From positions 558,001 through 622,000 of the forward strand of contig CAWGTA010000008.1 in the NCBI GenBank assembly GCA_963825305.1: a stretch of 64,000 bases of DNA, in the 5' to 3' direction. Position numbers and translations under genes: made by a program. Below the pieces are notes generated by a model. It searched no databases. It was not told where the DNA came from and worked only from the letters and a program-made list of their open reading frames with translations. How positions within the stretch are numbered: position 1 is the first letter of the stretch; each line of letters starts with the position of its first letter. The stretch comes from PSRJ01 sp963825305 (GTDB lineage Bacteria > Acidobacteriota > Terriglobia > Bryobacterales > Bryobacteraceae). This document shows positions 1-7,512 of the stretch, piece after piece.

Positions 1-1089
1 GACCGGCCGGGAAAAGAAGGCTGGCTCGAGAATGTTGTGGCCGCCGCGATGGGCCAGTGAGCCGCCCATGAAGACGACGTCGGCCGCGCCGAACAGGCCG
101 CCCAGTTCTCCGATCGAATCGAGCAACAGAACTCCGGGCAGCGGTAGCACGACCCCTGCGGTGAGCTCGGAACGCCGCAGGTAAGGAATACCGGATGCTG
201 CAAGCTTCTGTGCCGCCTGATCGAAACTTTCGGGCTTGCGCGGCACCAGTATGAGCAGTAACGCCGGATGCCTGGTGGCGAGCTCGCGAAAAGCGGCCAG
301 CACGGCGTCGTCTTCATCCACGTCACCCGGCGATGCGGGGGGCATGGTGCTGGCGGCGATCCACACCTTCGCAGGCCGCAGCCGCGCCAGCAGCGCCAGA
401 ACCGGCGAATCCTTCGGGGCCGGGCGCGCTTCGAAATCATACTTGAAATTGCCCGTGGTGTGGACCCGCTCTGGCGGCGCGCCCAAGGCGAGAAAACGCT
501 CGCGGATTCCGTCGGCCTGGGCCAGGATGCAATCGGCTGCCGGCAGCACCACGCGAAAGAACCAGGCGACCCTCTGATAGCGGGGATATGCGCGGTCGGA
601 GATACGCCCGTTCACAATCGCAAGGCCCGCACCGATGCGCTGGGTTTCCCGGAACAGGTTGGGCCAGATCTCGGTCTCGGCGATCAAAATAACTGAAGGC
701 CTCAGGGTGCGCAGCACACGCCGCACTGCCCACACGTAATCCACCGGTGCGTAAAATGTTCCGTCGGTAAAGGCTTGCAGCTTTTCGGCGGCCAAGGCGC
801 GCCCGGCCAAGGTGGATGTGGAAACGAATAACCGGGTTCGCGGGAACTCCCGGCGCAGGCCCTGCAGAAATTCCACCGAAGAAAGAATTTCGCCCACCGA
901 AACTGCGTGCAACCAGATCGCGCCCGGGCCGGTCTGTCTAAAAGAGCGCGGGAGAAACCCCAGGCGCTGGGCGAGCGACCCCCAGTAAGCGCGGTTCCGC
1001 AGGCTGCGGTAAAGGAAATACAATAGGAGCCAGGGCAGCCCAAACGCCTGAAGGATCCGGTAAAGGAAGTAAATGCCTTTTGTTTTCAA
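1..1089 (-). CDS. waaA: 3-deoxy-D-manno-octulosonic acid (Kdo) transferase, 3' end cut by window edge
   Basis: Transfers Kdo from CMP-Kdo to lipid A, the first step of LPS core assembly, at the inner membrane. The 363 visible codons cover most of the usual ~420 residues. An N-terminal hydrophobic anchor is followed by the HAVSVGE block, the ILIAETEIWPNLF block, NGRISDRAY, a TGNFKYD block, the ILVPRKPE block and GGSLAHRGGHNILEP, all typical of WaaA/KdtA. I place the start at a TTG (1087-1089) preceded by AAGGAAAG, because homology begins right after it and no ATG is available. The start lies inside the first codons of the divergent gene at 1073, so the two 5' ends overlap by 17 bases. The reading frame is open to base 1. 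Family call is firm; the start is less sure. Confidence 0.9.
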   Translation of the reverse strand, partial: MKTKGIYFLYRILQAFGLPWLLLYFLYRSLRNRAYWGSLAQRLGFLPRSFRQTGPGAIWLHAVSVGEILSSVEFLQGLRREFPRTRLFVSTSTLAGRALAAEKLQAFTDGTFYAPVDYVWAVRRVLRTLRPSVILIAETEIWPNLFRETQRIGAGLAIVNGRISDRAYPRYQRVAWFFRVVLPAADCILAQADGIRERFLALGAPPERVHTTGNFKYDFEARPAPKDSPVLALLARLRPAKVWIAASTMPPASPGDVDEDDAVLAAFRELATRHPALLLILVPRKPESFDQAAQKLAASGIPYLRRSELTAGVVLPLPGVLLLDSIGELGGLFGAADVVFMGGSLAHRGGHNILEPAFFSRPV

Positions 1090-1660
1090 ACGTTTGGTTC
1101 TTTCCTTGAGTATAGCCGCGGCGTTCGCGGCGGACAAGGATTCGACGTCATTCCGGCCGGCCGCGGCGGAAAGTTACGCGCATCATCAGACCAATTCTAA
1201 AGTGACCATCGGAGCGGATCCGTACATCACCGAAGAGAAACAGAAAACCGCCTTCGGCAAACTGGATCTGTACGGCTACGGCGTGTTGCCGGTGCTGGTG
1301 GTGATTCAGAACGGCGGCGACAAGGCGATTTCGCTGGACCGATTGAAGGCGGAGTACGTTGGCCCCAACCACAACCGCGTAGAGGCCACGCCCGCAAAAG
1401 ATGTTCGTTTCCTCAACGGGCCAAATCGCCCGGGCATTCCCACCGGACCGATCCCGCGCAGGACCCGGAAGAATCCGCTGGATGCCTGGGAAGTGGAAGG
1501 ACGCGCCCTTGCCGCGAAGACGCTGCCGCCCGGCGAATCGGCCAGTGGCTTCTTTTACTTTCAGGCAGGGCTGCAGCCCGGGTCGACGATCTACTTGAGT
1601 GGCCTCACGGAGGCGGGTACGGGGCAAGAACTGTTCTACTTCGAGATTCCGCTCGAGTAG
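1073..1660 (+). CDS. Exported protein of unknown function
   Basis: A 195-residue protein that I do not recognise. The first ~20 residues (KRLVLSLSIAAAFAA) form a signal peptide. The rest is a probable beta-rich soluble domain with a hydrophobic strand (LPVLVVIQNGGDKAISL) and a proline/arginine stretch (NRPGIPTGPIPRRTRKN). This resembles secreted acidobacterial proteins that carry one immunoglobulin-like sandwich, which is inference only. The ATG at 1073 has AAGGA five bases upstream. It is transcribed away from waaA and its first codons overlap the waaA start region. Confidence 0.6.
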   Translation: MPFVFKRLVLSLSIAAAFAADKDSTSFRPAAAESYAHHQTNSKVTIGADPYITEEKQKTAFGKLDLYGYGVLPVLVVIQNGGDKAISLDRLKAEYVGPNHNRVEATPAKDVRFLNGPNRPGIPTGPIPRRTRKNPLDAWEVEGRALAAKTLPPGESASGFFYFQAGLQPGSTIYLSGLTEAGTGQELFYFEIPLE

Positions 1661-1819
1661 GCCCGCTGCGGCCATCCGATAAATAGCAGTCACGGCGACC
1701 CGCAAATTTTGTAACTGCGCGTTTACTCTGGGGGTTAGGCCGCGATCATGCGCGCGACGCAGCGGGCCTGGGGAGCCCTGCCCACTACACTGTAGTCGGC
1801 AGGAGGGTTCCCTTCTTTG

Positions 1820-3106
1820 ATGACGTTTTCCCGCATGCTCTTGGCGACGCTCGTGATGGCTTCGGCCGCCGGCGCGCAACCGCCGCTCACCACCATCCAG
1901 GACGTGCTGTACAAAGCTGACGGCACGCGCTTCAACGGGATCGTGACGATTAGCTGGACCAGCTTCGAGGCCTCCGACTTAACAGAGATCGCCGGCCAAA
2001 CCGTCACGGTGAAGGTCTCAGACGGCAACCTCCGGGTGCAACTCGTGCCCAACGCGGCCACCAACCCACTGATGTTCTACACGGCGGTGTACAACAGCGA
2101 CGGCCGCATACAATTCAGTGAATCATGGGCGGTGCCGTCCAGCCTGTTTCCCTTGCGCCTCCGCGATGTGCGCATGATGCTGCCGGTAATCACAGGCAAC
2201 GACACCAGCGCTGCCGGGCCGGTGAATGAGTCGGACGTGATCGGATTGTTAGCTGACCTTGGGGCGCGTCCCGCCAAAGGGCCGGCTTACTCCGCCGGAC
2301 GCGTTGCTCTGGTCAACACACTCGGGTCGCTCGATTCCGTGGCCGGTAATCCGAGCGATTGTGTGCACGTGGATGGCTCCACGGGAGGCTGCGGAACGGA
2401 CGGAACGGGAACTTCCGCGCCTGGTTTCGCCGATGGGGAAGTGCCGGCCGGCGTGGTGGATGGCTCCAATGCGACATTCACACTCTCGGCCACTCCCAAT
2501 CCCGTGTCGAGTCTCGCGCTGTACCGTAACGGCCTGCTGATGACGGTGGGAGTCGACTACACCGTAAGCGCTCGCGTGATCCAGTTTGTGCCCGCCAGCG
2601 CACCGGTTCCGGGAGATTCGCTGCTGGCCACCTACCGGCTGTCCGGCTCCGCGGGAGCATCGCCACTCCTGTTTCCCGTGCCGCAAGTGCTTTGCAGCAG
2701 CACAGGCGCATCGGTGACCGCATTGAGCTTTTCGAGTATGGGCACTTGCAGCATACCGGCCGGGACGCTGCGGAGCGGAGATCGTGTCGCGATCCAGTTC
2801 GACCTGGAGCATCAGGGTGCCGCTTCGGGGTTTACCTTCCAAGTCCGGTGGGGTGGCACTACCGTGTTGAGCCGCGCAGGCACGACGAATGACAGTCAGG
2901 TGACGGGACGCGTGGACGCGGGGCTTTATCAGTCGGGTGCGAAGGTGAGCACTCAGTCCTGGGGCACCACACTGCCCCTCAGCGCCAGCGTTGCCAACGC
3001 CACGGATGCGTACACCGGCGCGCTCACGGTCGACTTCGAAGGCGAGCTGACCCTGGCGGGGGACACGCTCATCTTGCGGAACTACTCTCTGGTGCGTTTG
3101 CCGTAA
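1820..3106 (+). CDS. Exported beta-rich protein of unknown function
   Basis: About 429 residues with an N-terminal signal peptide (LLATLVMASAAGAQ). The N-terminal part (to ~120) resembles a carrier or adhesin-type sandwich. A stretch near residues 215-265 (LYRNGLLMTVGVDYTV then IQFVPASAPVPGD) matches the repeat seen in phage tail and cell-surface proteins, where a residue run of the type YRNG...G.DYT precedes a strand. The C-terminal ~150 residues are Ser/Thr/Gly-rich strands like a fibre tip. The ATG at 1820 follows AGGAGGG at 1801-1807; an in-frame TTG at 1817 has better spacing and is an alternative start. No neighbour forms an obvious operon with it. Function unknown; surface or secreted structural role is an inference. 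Confidence 0.6.
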   Translation: MTFSRMLLATLVMASAAGAQPPLTTIQDVLYKADGTRFNGIVTISWTSFEASDLTEIAGQTVTVKVSDGNLRVQLVPNAATNPLMFYTAVYNSDGRIQFSESWAVPSSLFPLRLRDVRMMLPVITGNDTSAAGPVNESDVIGLLADLGARPAKGPAYSAGRVALVNTLGSLDSVAGNPSDCVHVDGSTGGCGTDGTGTSAPGFADGEVPAGVVDGSNATFTLSATPNPVSSLALYRNGLLMTVGVDYTVSARVIQFVPASAPVPGDSLLATYRLSGSAGASPLLFPVPQVLCSSTGASVTALSFSSMGTCSIPAGTLRSGDRVAIQFDLEHQGAASGFTFQVRWGGTTVLSRAGTTNDSQVTGRVDAGLYQSGAKVSTQSWGTTLPLSASVANATDAYTGALTVDFEGELTLAGDTLILRNYSLVRLP

Positions 3107-3409
3107 GAGGACTCGTCAGAATTCTGTAACAATAACTTCCGGTAACCTCCTTTCCCAGTACTTAGTTAGCAATTGCAGCAATAGAAAGTTTCGATTGGAT
3201 TCGCGCACCGCGCTCAGCTACCATCGAGATAGTTATTGCGGCCCCGGCAGGCGCTGCAATACCTGTTCCGATCCCCGCTTTCGATCAGTGTTCCAACAGG
3301 CCCCAGTCAAGCCAACAGTCGATTCTCTTAAGCCTGCGCGTATGCATCGCGTCGCCGGCTTTTAGCAAAAACGTCATCACCTATAAGCAGAAACGGAGGA
3401 ATTGTGTAT
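3107..3409. other. Gene-free gap
   Basis: About 300 bases between the exported beta-rich protein and the TPR protein. I see no ORF with a credible start, no tRNA and no strong hairpin followed by a T-run. The only clear signal is the GGAGG at 3395-3399 that serves the downstream TPR gene. Confidence 0.5.
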
Positions 3410-4171
3410 ATGAAAAGGGCTTGCGCGGTGTGTTTATTCCTGGTCACGGCTCATCTTGGCCATAGTCAAATGTCAGGGATCGATCGGCAATTCCGAATGT
3501 GGAGCGATTACGCCGATGCGCTTTCGAATTCGAATTCCCAAGAGCAACAGATTTTCGCGAATTCGGGAAGAAACAACAGTGACCCATCCGTCGATCGGAT
3601 TTCCGTTTCGCGGCTGCGGCACAAAGTGCCTCGCAAGGCGCTTTCCGCATTTCTTCACGGAGTCGACTTGGCCGGAGCCGGCAACTTCCGCAGCGCCGCA
3701 AAGGAGTTCGAACGCGCCGTAATGCTTGATCCGGAATGTTCCGAAGCTCACGGCAACCTCGGAGTAATGTATCTTGACCTGGGAACCCTCGATCGAGCTG
3801 TGGATGAGTTCCGGGTGGCCGTTCACCTGGACCCAACCGGCAGCTTCCATCACGCCAATCTGGCGGTGGCCTTGATTCTTCTCAACCTTCCCAATGAGGC
3901 GGAACCGGAAGCACAAGCCGCGTTTGACCTGGACCACTCCAACGTCAAAGCCAGATATCTGCTCGGATCCCTACTGGCGCGCCGTCCGGAAACCCGCGGT
4001 AGGGCAGCGGAACACCTGATGTATGCCGCGCAGGAGCTGCCGGACGCCCACATGGTTCTGGCGGAGATGTATCGGACGGAGGGGGCGGAGGCGCTCGCCC
4101 AAATGGAGCAGGAGCGGTATCGCAAAGCGACCCCGGACACCACCAAAGCACCGCAAATGCCGTGGCGGTAA
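3410..4171 (+). CDS. Exported tetratricopeptide-repeat protein
   Basis: A 253-residue protein with a signal peptide (CAVCLFLVTAHLGHS) and then an Asn/Ser-rich linker. Three or more TPR units run from about residue 80 to 230: they show the A..G.......A...F..A..LDP spacing (AKEFERAVMLDPECSEAHGN, then AVDEFRVAVHLDPTGSFHHA, then AEPEAQAAFDLDHSNVKA). TPRs bind partner proteins, so this is probably a periplasmic scaffold; no enzyme domain is present. I choose ATG 3410, ten bases after GGAGG; a GTG at 3404 in the same frame is also possible. It ends 37 bases before a transposase fragment. Confidence 0.7.
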   Translation: MKRACAVCLFLVTAHLGHSQMSGIDRQFRMWSDYADALSNSNSQEQQIFANSGRNNSDPSVDRISVSRLRHKVPRKALSAFLHGVDLAGAGNFRSAAKEFERAVMLDPECSEAHGNLGVMYLDLGTLDRAVDEFRVAVHLDPTGSFHHANLAVALILLNLPNEAEPEAQAAFDLDHSNVKARYLLGSLLARRPETRGRAAEHLMYAAQELPDAHMVLAEMYRTEGAEALAQMEQERYRKATPDTTKAPQMPWR

Positions 4172-4208
4172 TTTTGATCTATTTACGCTTTTGACAACGG
4201 GGGAGACG

Positions 4209-4610
4209 ATGAAACTACAAGACGTCATCTTGAAAGCAATCGCGAAGAAAATCACCTGGATGGACGCGGCGGAAATCGCCGGCATGAATGACCGCACTAT
4301 GGTTCGGCTTCGGCAGAGATATGAGGAGTTCGGCTACGACGGCATCTACGACCAGCGGCGCCGCAAACGCTACATCCACCGTGTGCCGCTAGTTACGGCG
4401 GAAAAAGTCCTGGCTCTCTACCAGGAGCGGTACGCCGGCGCCAGCGTGCGGCGCTTTTGTCAAAAACTGAGCGCCGAACAGGGCATTCGGGTCGATTACA
4501 GTTGGGTCAAGCAGGCACTCACTGGCGCGGGGTTGGTTGCGCTCCCCCACAAGAGCGGGCCAGCTCGACCCCGGCGCCGGCCGCGGCGAATTCCGCTCAT
4601 CAAAGAGTAA
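4209..4610 (+). pseudogene. ISNCY-type transposase, N-terminal fragment
   Basis: 133 codons that match the N-terminal DNA-binding part of ISNCY-family transposases. The signature WMDAAEIAGM is followed by a helix-turn-helix, the segment YEEFGYDGIYDQRRRKR, the block VRRFCQKLSAEQGIRVDYSW and an Arg/Pro-rich hinge (PARPRRRPRRIP) where the family normally continues into its catalytic DDE domain. Here the frame stops three codons later, so no catalytic residues remain. The ATG has GGGAG upstream, so a short DNA-binding protein could still be made. No terminal inverted repeats were found. It is an insertion-sequence remnant. Confidence 0.75.
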
Positions 4611-4644
4611 CTACGACGCGCATAAGAATTATCGATTGGACGGA

Positions 4645-4715
4645 GTAAAGCCGGATGGGCTAGGCTGGATTTAGCCTGGTCTTAGCTGACCCCGGCCTAA
4701 AAACTCCCTGCCGAG
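4645..4715 (+). promoter_or_regulatory. Structured leader or attenuator-like hairpins
   Basis: Between the transposase remnant and the receiver gene the sequence can fold: AGGCT and AGCCT pair across a six-base loop, enclosed by GCCGG and CCGGC. There is no long T-run. It could be a weak terminator for the remnant or a leader for the downstream gene. Weakly supported. Confidence 0.25.
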
Positions 4716-4742
4716 AAGACTAATCTTGTTCAGGAGTTACCA

Positions 4743-5111
4743 ATGGCTCGCGTGATCCTGCTTGGACTTCCGCCAGACCTGGCCAACCAACTAGCCAGCG
4801 TCTTGCATGCCGAAAATCATCAGGTCAGCAAGAAGACCTACATCCAGGACCTTCAACGTGGACGTGCAGCGACCGTGGTTTTCCTTTCCGGCGACTCGCC
4901 CGAGTATCCGGAAACCCTCGCGGTTCTCCGCGAGATACAGCCGAATGTTCCGGTAGTGATCGTGACTCGTACGCCGGAAACACGGCAGTGGTTGGACGCC
5001 TTGGAAGCCGGCGCGATGGACTACTGTGGCGCTCCCTTCGAGCGGGTGCAGGTCAACTGGGTGATGAACTCGGTACTGTCGCAGGCCGCACGGCAGCGGG
5101 CAGCCGCCTGA
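4743..5111 (+). CDS. Degenerate response-regulator receiver protein
   Basis: A 122-residue single-domain protein with the CheY-like layout: ARVILLGL as strand 1, VVFLSGDSP as strand 3, VPVVIVTRT as strand 4 and GAMDYCGAPF as strand 5. The conserved switch Thr of strand 4 is present. The phosphoacceptor Asp at the end of strand 3 is replaced by Ser (VVFLS), the acidic pair after strand 1 is missing, and the conserved Lys of the K-P-F motif is Ala (GAPF). It is therefore unlikely to be phosphorylated in the normal way and may be a pseudo-receiver that works by protein contact. No kinase is adjacent. The start ATG has CAGGAG upstream. Confidence 0.7.
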   Translation: MARVILLGLPPDLANQLASVLHAENHQVSKKTYIQDLQRGRAATVVFLSGDSPEYPETLAVLREIQPNVPVVIVTRTPETRQWLDALEAGAMDYCGAPFERVQVNWVMNSVLSQAARQRAAA

Positions 5112-5169
5112 CGGCTACTTCTCCCCAAAAAAGAGCAAACCAAACGCGTTTTTCTGCGTATAAGTTGGC

Positions 5170-5457
5170 ATGATTAAAGTAGCGATCCTGGCGGTCCTGC
5201 TGCTGGCGCCATTTGTGGCGTTCTGCGATTGGCACGACGAGGCATGGGCGGCGCGATTAGAGGCACGCCATGCCCGTATGGAAGCGCTCCGCGAGAGCCG
5301 CTGGGCGCGCCGAGATGCGTGGCGGGCGCGGGCAGAGGCCCGGCAGGCGGTGCGGGAGGCTGAGCGCGAATTCCGGCAATCGACACGGGAGGCTGTTCAG
5401 GAAGCCAGACGGGCCGCAGCCGAGGCGCGCCGTGCAGCTCGGAATTGGAGTTTCTAG
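5170..5457 (+). CDS. Small exported Arg/Ala/Glu-rich coiled-coil protein
   Basis: 95 residues: a signal peptide (VAILAVLLLAPFVAFC) followed by a highly charged helix made almost only of Ala, Arg, Glu and Trp (repeats of the type EARR/AWRARAEARQ). This is a long amphipathic helix or coiled coil. I do not recognise a named family. It could be a periplasmic or surface helical protein, in the style of Spy-like chaperones, but that is a guess. A degenerate copy of the dispersed palindromic repeat begins five bases after its stop codon. Confidence 0.5.
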   Translation: MIKVAILAVLLLAPFVAFCDWHDEAWAARLEARHARMEALRESRWARRDAWRARAEARQAVREAEREFRQSTREAVQEARRAAAEARRAARNWSF

Positions 5458-5461
5458 TACC

Positions 5462-5524
5462 TCCGCTTGCTTAGGCGCGCGGTTCGGACACGGCGTTGCC
5501 GAGCCGCGACCGTCAGGGAGCGGA
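5462..5524. repeat. Degenerate copy of dispersed palindromic repeat (copy D)
   Basis: The right arm (GAGCCGCGACC then AGGGAGCGG) and the left arm (CCGCTT...CTTAGG...CGGTTC) are a diverged version of the palindrome found at 6668, 12366 and 60781. It lies between two convergent genes, directly after the stop of the Arg/Ala-rich protein and just past the 3' end of the FmdB-like gene. About 16 of 22 left-arm bases agree with the better copies by eye. Confidence 0.4.
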
Positions 5525-5535
5525 CTTTAGGGATC

Positions 5536-5778
5536 TCAGTGATGGTCGTGCGTGGCTTCGTGATCGGCAATCGCCTTGTCACGCTGGACTTTGGCGTTCT
5601 TCTTTCGGGCGGCCTGCAAGTTCGACTGCCGCACGCCATCCGAGTCTACGGCAAACATAGAAATCAGCTGCTTTAGGTTGCTGCCCTGGCAACCGGGACA
5701 AGGCGGGGTAATGGAGTTGCGCACCAGCGCTTCAAAGCGCTCGCCACAGCCCAGGCATTCGTAGTCGTATAAGGGCAC
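5536..5778 (-). CDS. FmdB-type zinc-ribbon protein
   Basis: 80 residues beginning MPLYDYECLGCGERFEALV, with the paired cysteines C..C at 9/12 and CPGC at 28/31 that make the single zinc ribbon of the FmdB regulatory family. The tail (QAARKKNAKVQRDKAIADHE) is charged and ends in a His-rich run (HDHH). These proteins are thought to be small regulators, but no molecular role is established. It lies just downstream of a TIGR03435 gene on the same strand with a nine-base gap, so the two may be cotranscribed. Confidence 0.85.
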   Translation of the reverse strand: MPLYDYECLGCGERFEALVRNSITPPCPGCQGSNLKQLISMFAVDSDGVRQSNLQAARKKNAKVQRDKAIADHEATHDHH

Positions 5779-5787
5779 TGCCGCCTC

Positions 5788-6639
5788 CTAGTTTTCCGTC
5801 GGGACCTTGTCCATATGGTCGATCACTATCATATCGATCTGGCCCTTCTTCTGCTCCAGCTTCAGCCCAAGTTGCTCCTGCACGGCGCCGAAAATCGTCG
5901 GCCCGGGGTCGTCGCCGGGTTTACCAAGTCCTTCCATGGACCAGCGCAGGCTGAAATCGTACTTTCCTTTCAGCCCGGTCGCATCCGTGACAGGCCGATG
6001 CACTTGGCTCGCCAATAGGCTGACGAGCTGTCCGATGGTTGCATCGGTGAACTGTGCGGTACCTCGGTCATTCATCATCGCCATCCTGTAGCCGCGGCCA
6101 GGCGGGACAACCAGAAATCCTTCCTGATCCGCCTTCAGACTGCCGGAGGGTGGCGCCGGGCCATCCTTGGCCACAGGGCTTGCCACCGATTGCTTCAGCT
6201 TCGGACCATTCTTAGCCACGACCAGTTCGTACACATTCGCTTCCTTCTTTTCGCGGTGGACCGTCAAATGGAAGCGCTCCGCCAGCAGGGTCTGCATCAT
6301 CAACGGAACCTGCTCCTTCGTGGCTCCGTCAGGCACCTTCGCGGTGATATCGAACTGCGTTTCACGGGCATCTTCCAGCCAACTCGGGCCTGAAACCTGG
6401 TAGGTTTCTACTTTGTATGCCCCGGCGATTAGCCCCAGCAGCATATAGTTCTCAATGGTCACACGAGTCGGGTCGGATGTTCCGGGGCCGCCGAACCATC
6501 CGGTAACGTTGCTCTTCCTCTCTGCGAACGGCGGGGATGGCTTAACCGACGCCACCTCGAATGCCGGTTGTGAGTTGACTGGCTGACCGTAGATGCAGCC
6601 GCCCACGCACAACGCCAGGATCATGGCTTGTCGTAACAT
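5788..6639 (-). CDS. TIGR03435 family exported protein
   Basis: 283 residues with a signal peptide and the marks of the acidobacterial TIGR03435 family: FEVASVKPSPP after the signal, a central NYMLLGLIAGAYKV / FDITAKVPDGATKEQ block, LLAERFHLTVHREKKEANVYELVVAKNGPKL, and a C-terminal DATGLKGKYDFSL and EQLGLKLE...IDHMDKVPTEN. The family is exported, abundant in soil Acidobacteria and has no known reaction. A broken paralog lies directly upstream, so this is a tandem duplication. A palindromic repeat sits between them, beginning 29 bases upstream of this start. Confidence 0.9.
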   Translation of the reverse strand: MLRQAMILALCVGGCIYGQPVNSQPAFEVASVKPSPPFAERKSNVTGWFGGPGTSDPTRVTIENYMLLGLIAGAYKVETYQVSGPSWLEDARETQFDITAKVPDGATKEQVPLMMQTLLAERFHLTVHREKKEANVYELVVAKNGPKLKQSVASPVAKDGPAPPSGSLKADQEGFLVVPPGRGYRMAMMNDRGTAQFTDATIGQLVSLLASQVHRPVTDATGLKGKYDFSLRWSMEGLGKPGDDPGPTIFGAVQEQLGLKLEQKKGQIDMIVIDHMDKVPTEN

Positions 6640-6667
6640 CTCGAGATCCTCCTATGCAGGTATCTCA

Positions 6668-6795
6668 ACCGCTCCCTTCGGTCACGGCTCAGTAAAGCCT
6701 CCGGCGCCGCGGGACGGAACAATCTGTGACCGCACAGCCGCCTGTGGTCACAGGGTAGTAAAGCGCATTACGGAGCCGTGACCGAAGGGAGCGGT
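6668..6795. repeat. Dispersed palindromic repeat, copy A (128 bp)
   Basis: Two perfectly matching 23-base arms in inverted orientation, 6668-6690 (ACCGCTCCCTTCGGTCACGG...) and 6773-6795. A second, inner palindrome CTGTGACC/GGTCACAG sits near 6724-6753. The element overlaps the native stop of the broken TIGR03435 paralog region and lies upstream of the intact one. Right arm is followed by TCTTTG. Same arms occur at 12366 and 60781. Confidence 0.8.
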
Positions 6796-6800
6796 CTTTG

Positions 6801-7497
6801 CTAATTCTCCGTCGGGACCTTGTCGATGTGGTCGACCACGACTATGTCGATCTGGCCCTTCTTCGGGCCGGCCCAGTTGGACCGACAACGTCTCGGCGAA
6901 CTCGTCCAGGGATTCTACGTATCGCACGCTAGCGCGGCTGCCGGTCATTACCTGCCAATGCCGGTGACCAGGTGGAAGAGCTGGAAATCCGTCGCGATCC
7001 AACTTCGGAGGCCCGGAGATTGGCGGTGGCTCGTCCTCCGGTCCAGGCTCTGCCGCCGCTTCCTGCAGCTTCGGCCCATTCTTTCCCACGACCAACTCAT
7101 AGACGTGCCCCTCTTTCTTTTCGCGGTGGGCTGCGATATGGAATCGTTCCGCCAGAAGATTCTGCAGCATCAATTGAAACTGCTCCTTGGTGGCTCCGTC
7201 CGGCAGCTTCGCGACGACGTCGAATCGATCGTCCCGGAGCCAGTCTGGCGCAGAAAGCTGGAAGTACTCTATGCCATACGCCACCACGACCAGCCCCGAC
7301 AGGTCGAAGTTCCGAAAGGTGACACGGCTCGGGTCGTTCGTTCCGGGGCAACCAAACCTTCCGACCATCATGCCGGTCGGAGGGGGAGGCGGCGATGGCT
7401 TGATCGACGCCACTTCGAGCGCCGGCTGTGAATTCGCAGACTGGCCGCATATCCAGCCACCCGCGCAAAACACCAGGACCATCGTCCCTCGCAGCAT
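6801..7497 (-). pseudogene. TIGR03435 family exported protein, internally deleted and frameshifted
   Basis: The first ~205 codons match the tandem paralog: signal peptide, ALEVASIKPSPP, FDVVAKLPDGATKEQF, LLAERFHIAAHREKKEGHVYELVVGKNGPKL. After LSVQLGRP the paralog's ~50 codons (DATGLKGKYDF ... EQLGLKLE) are absent, and the expected ending KKGQIDIVVVDHIDKVPTEN follows in another frame, with its native TAG at 6801-6803. Read without correction the frame runs on into the palindromic repeat and stops at 6748. The gene is thus a deletion plus frameshift derivative. Upstream neighbour is mfd, 15 bases away on the same strand. Confidence 0.8.
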
Positions 7498-7512
7498 CTC
7501 CGGGACCTCCTG

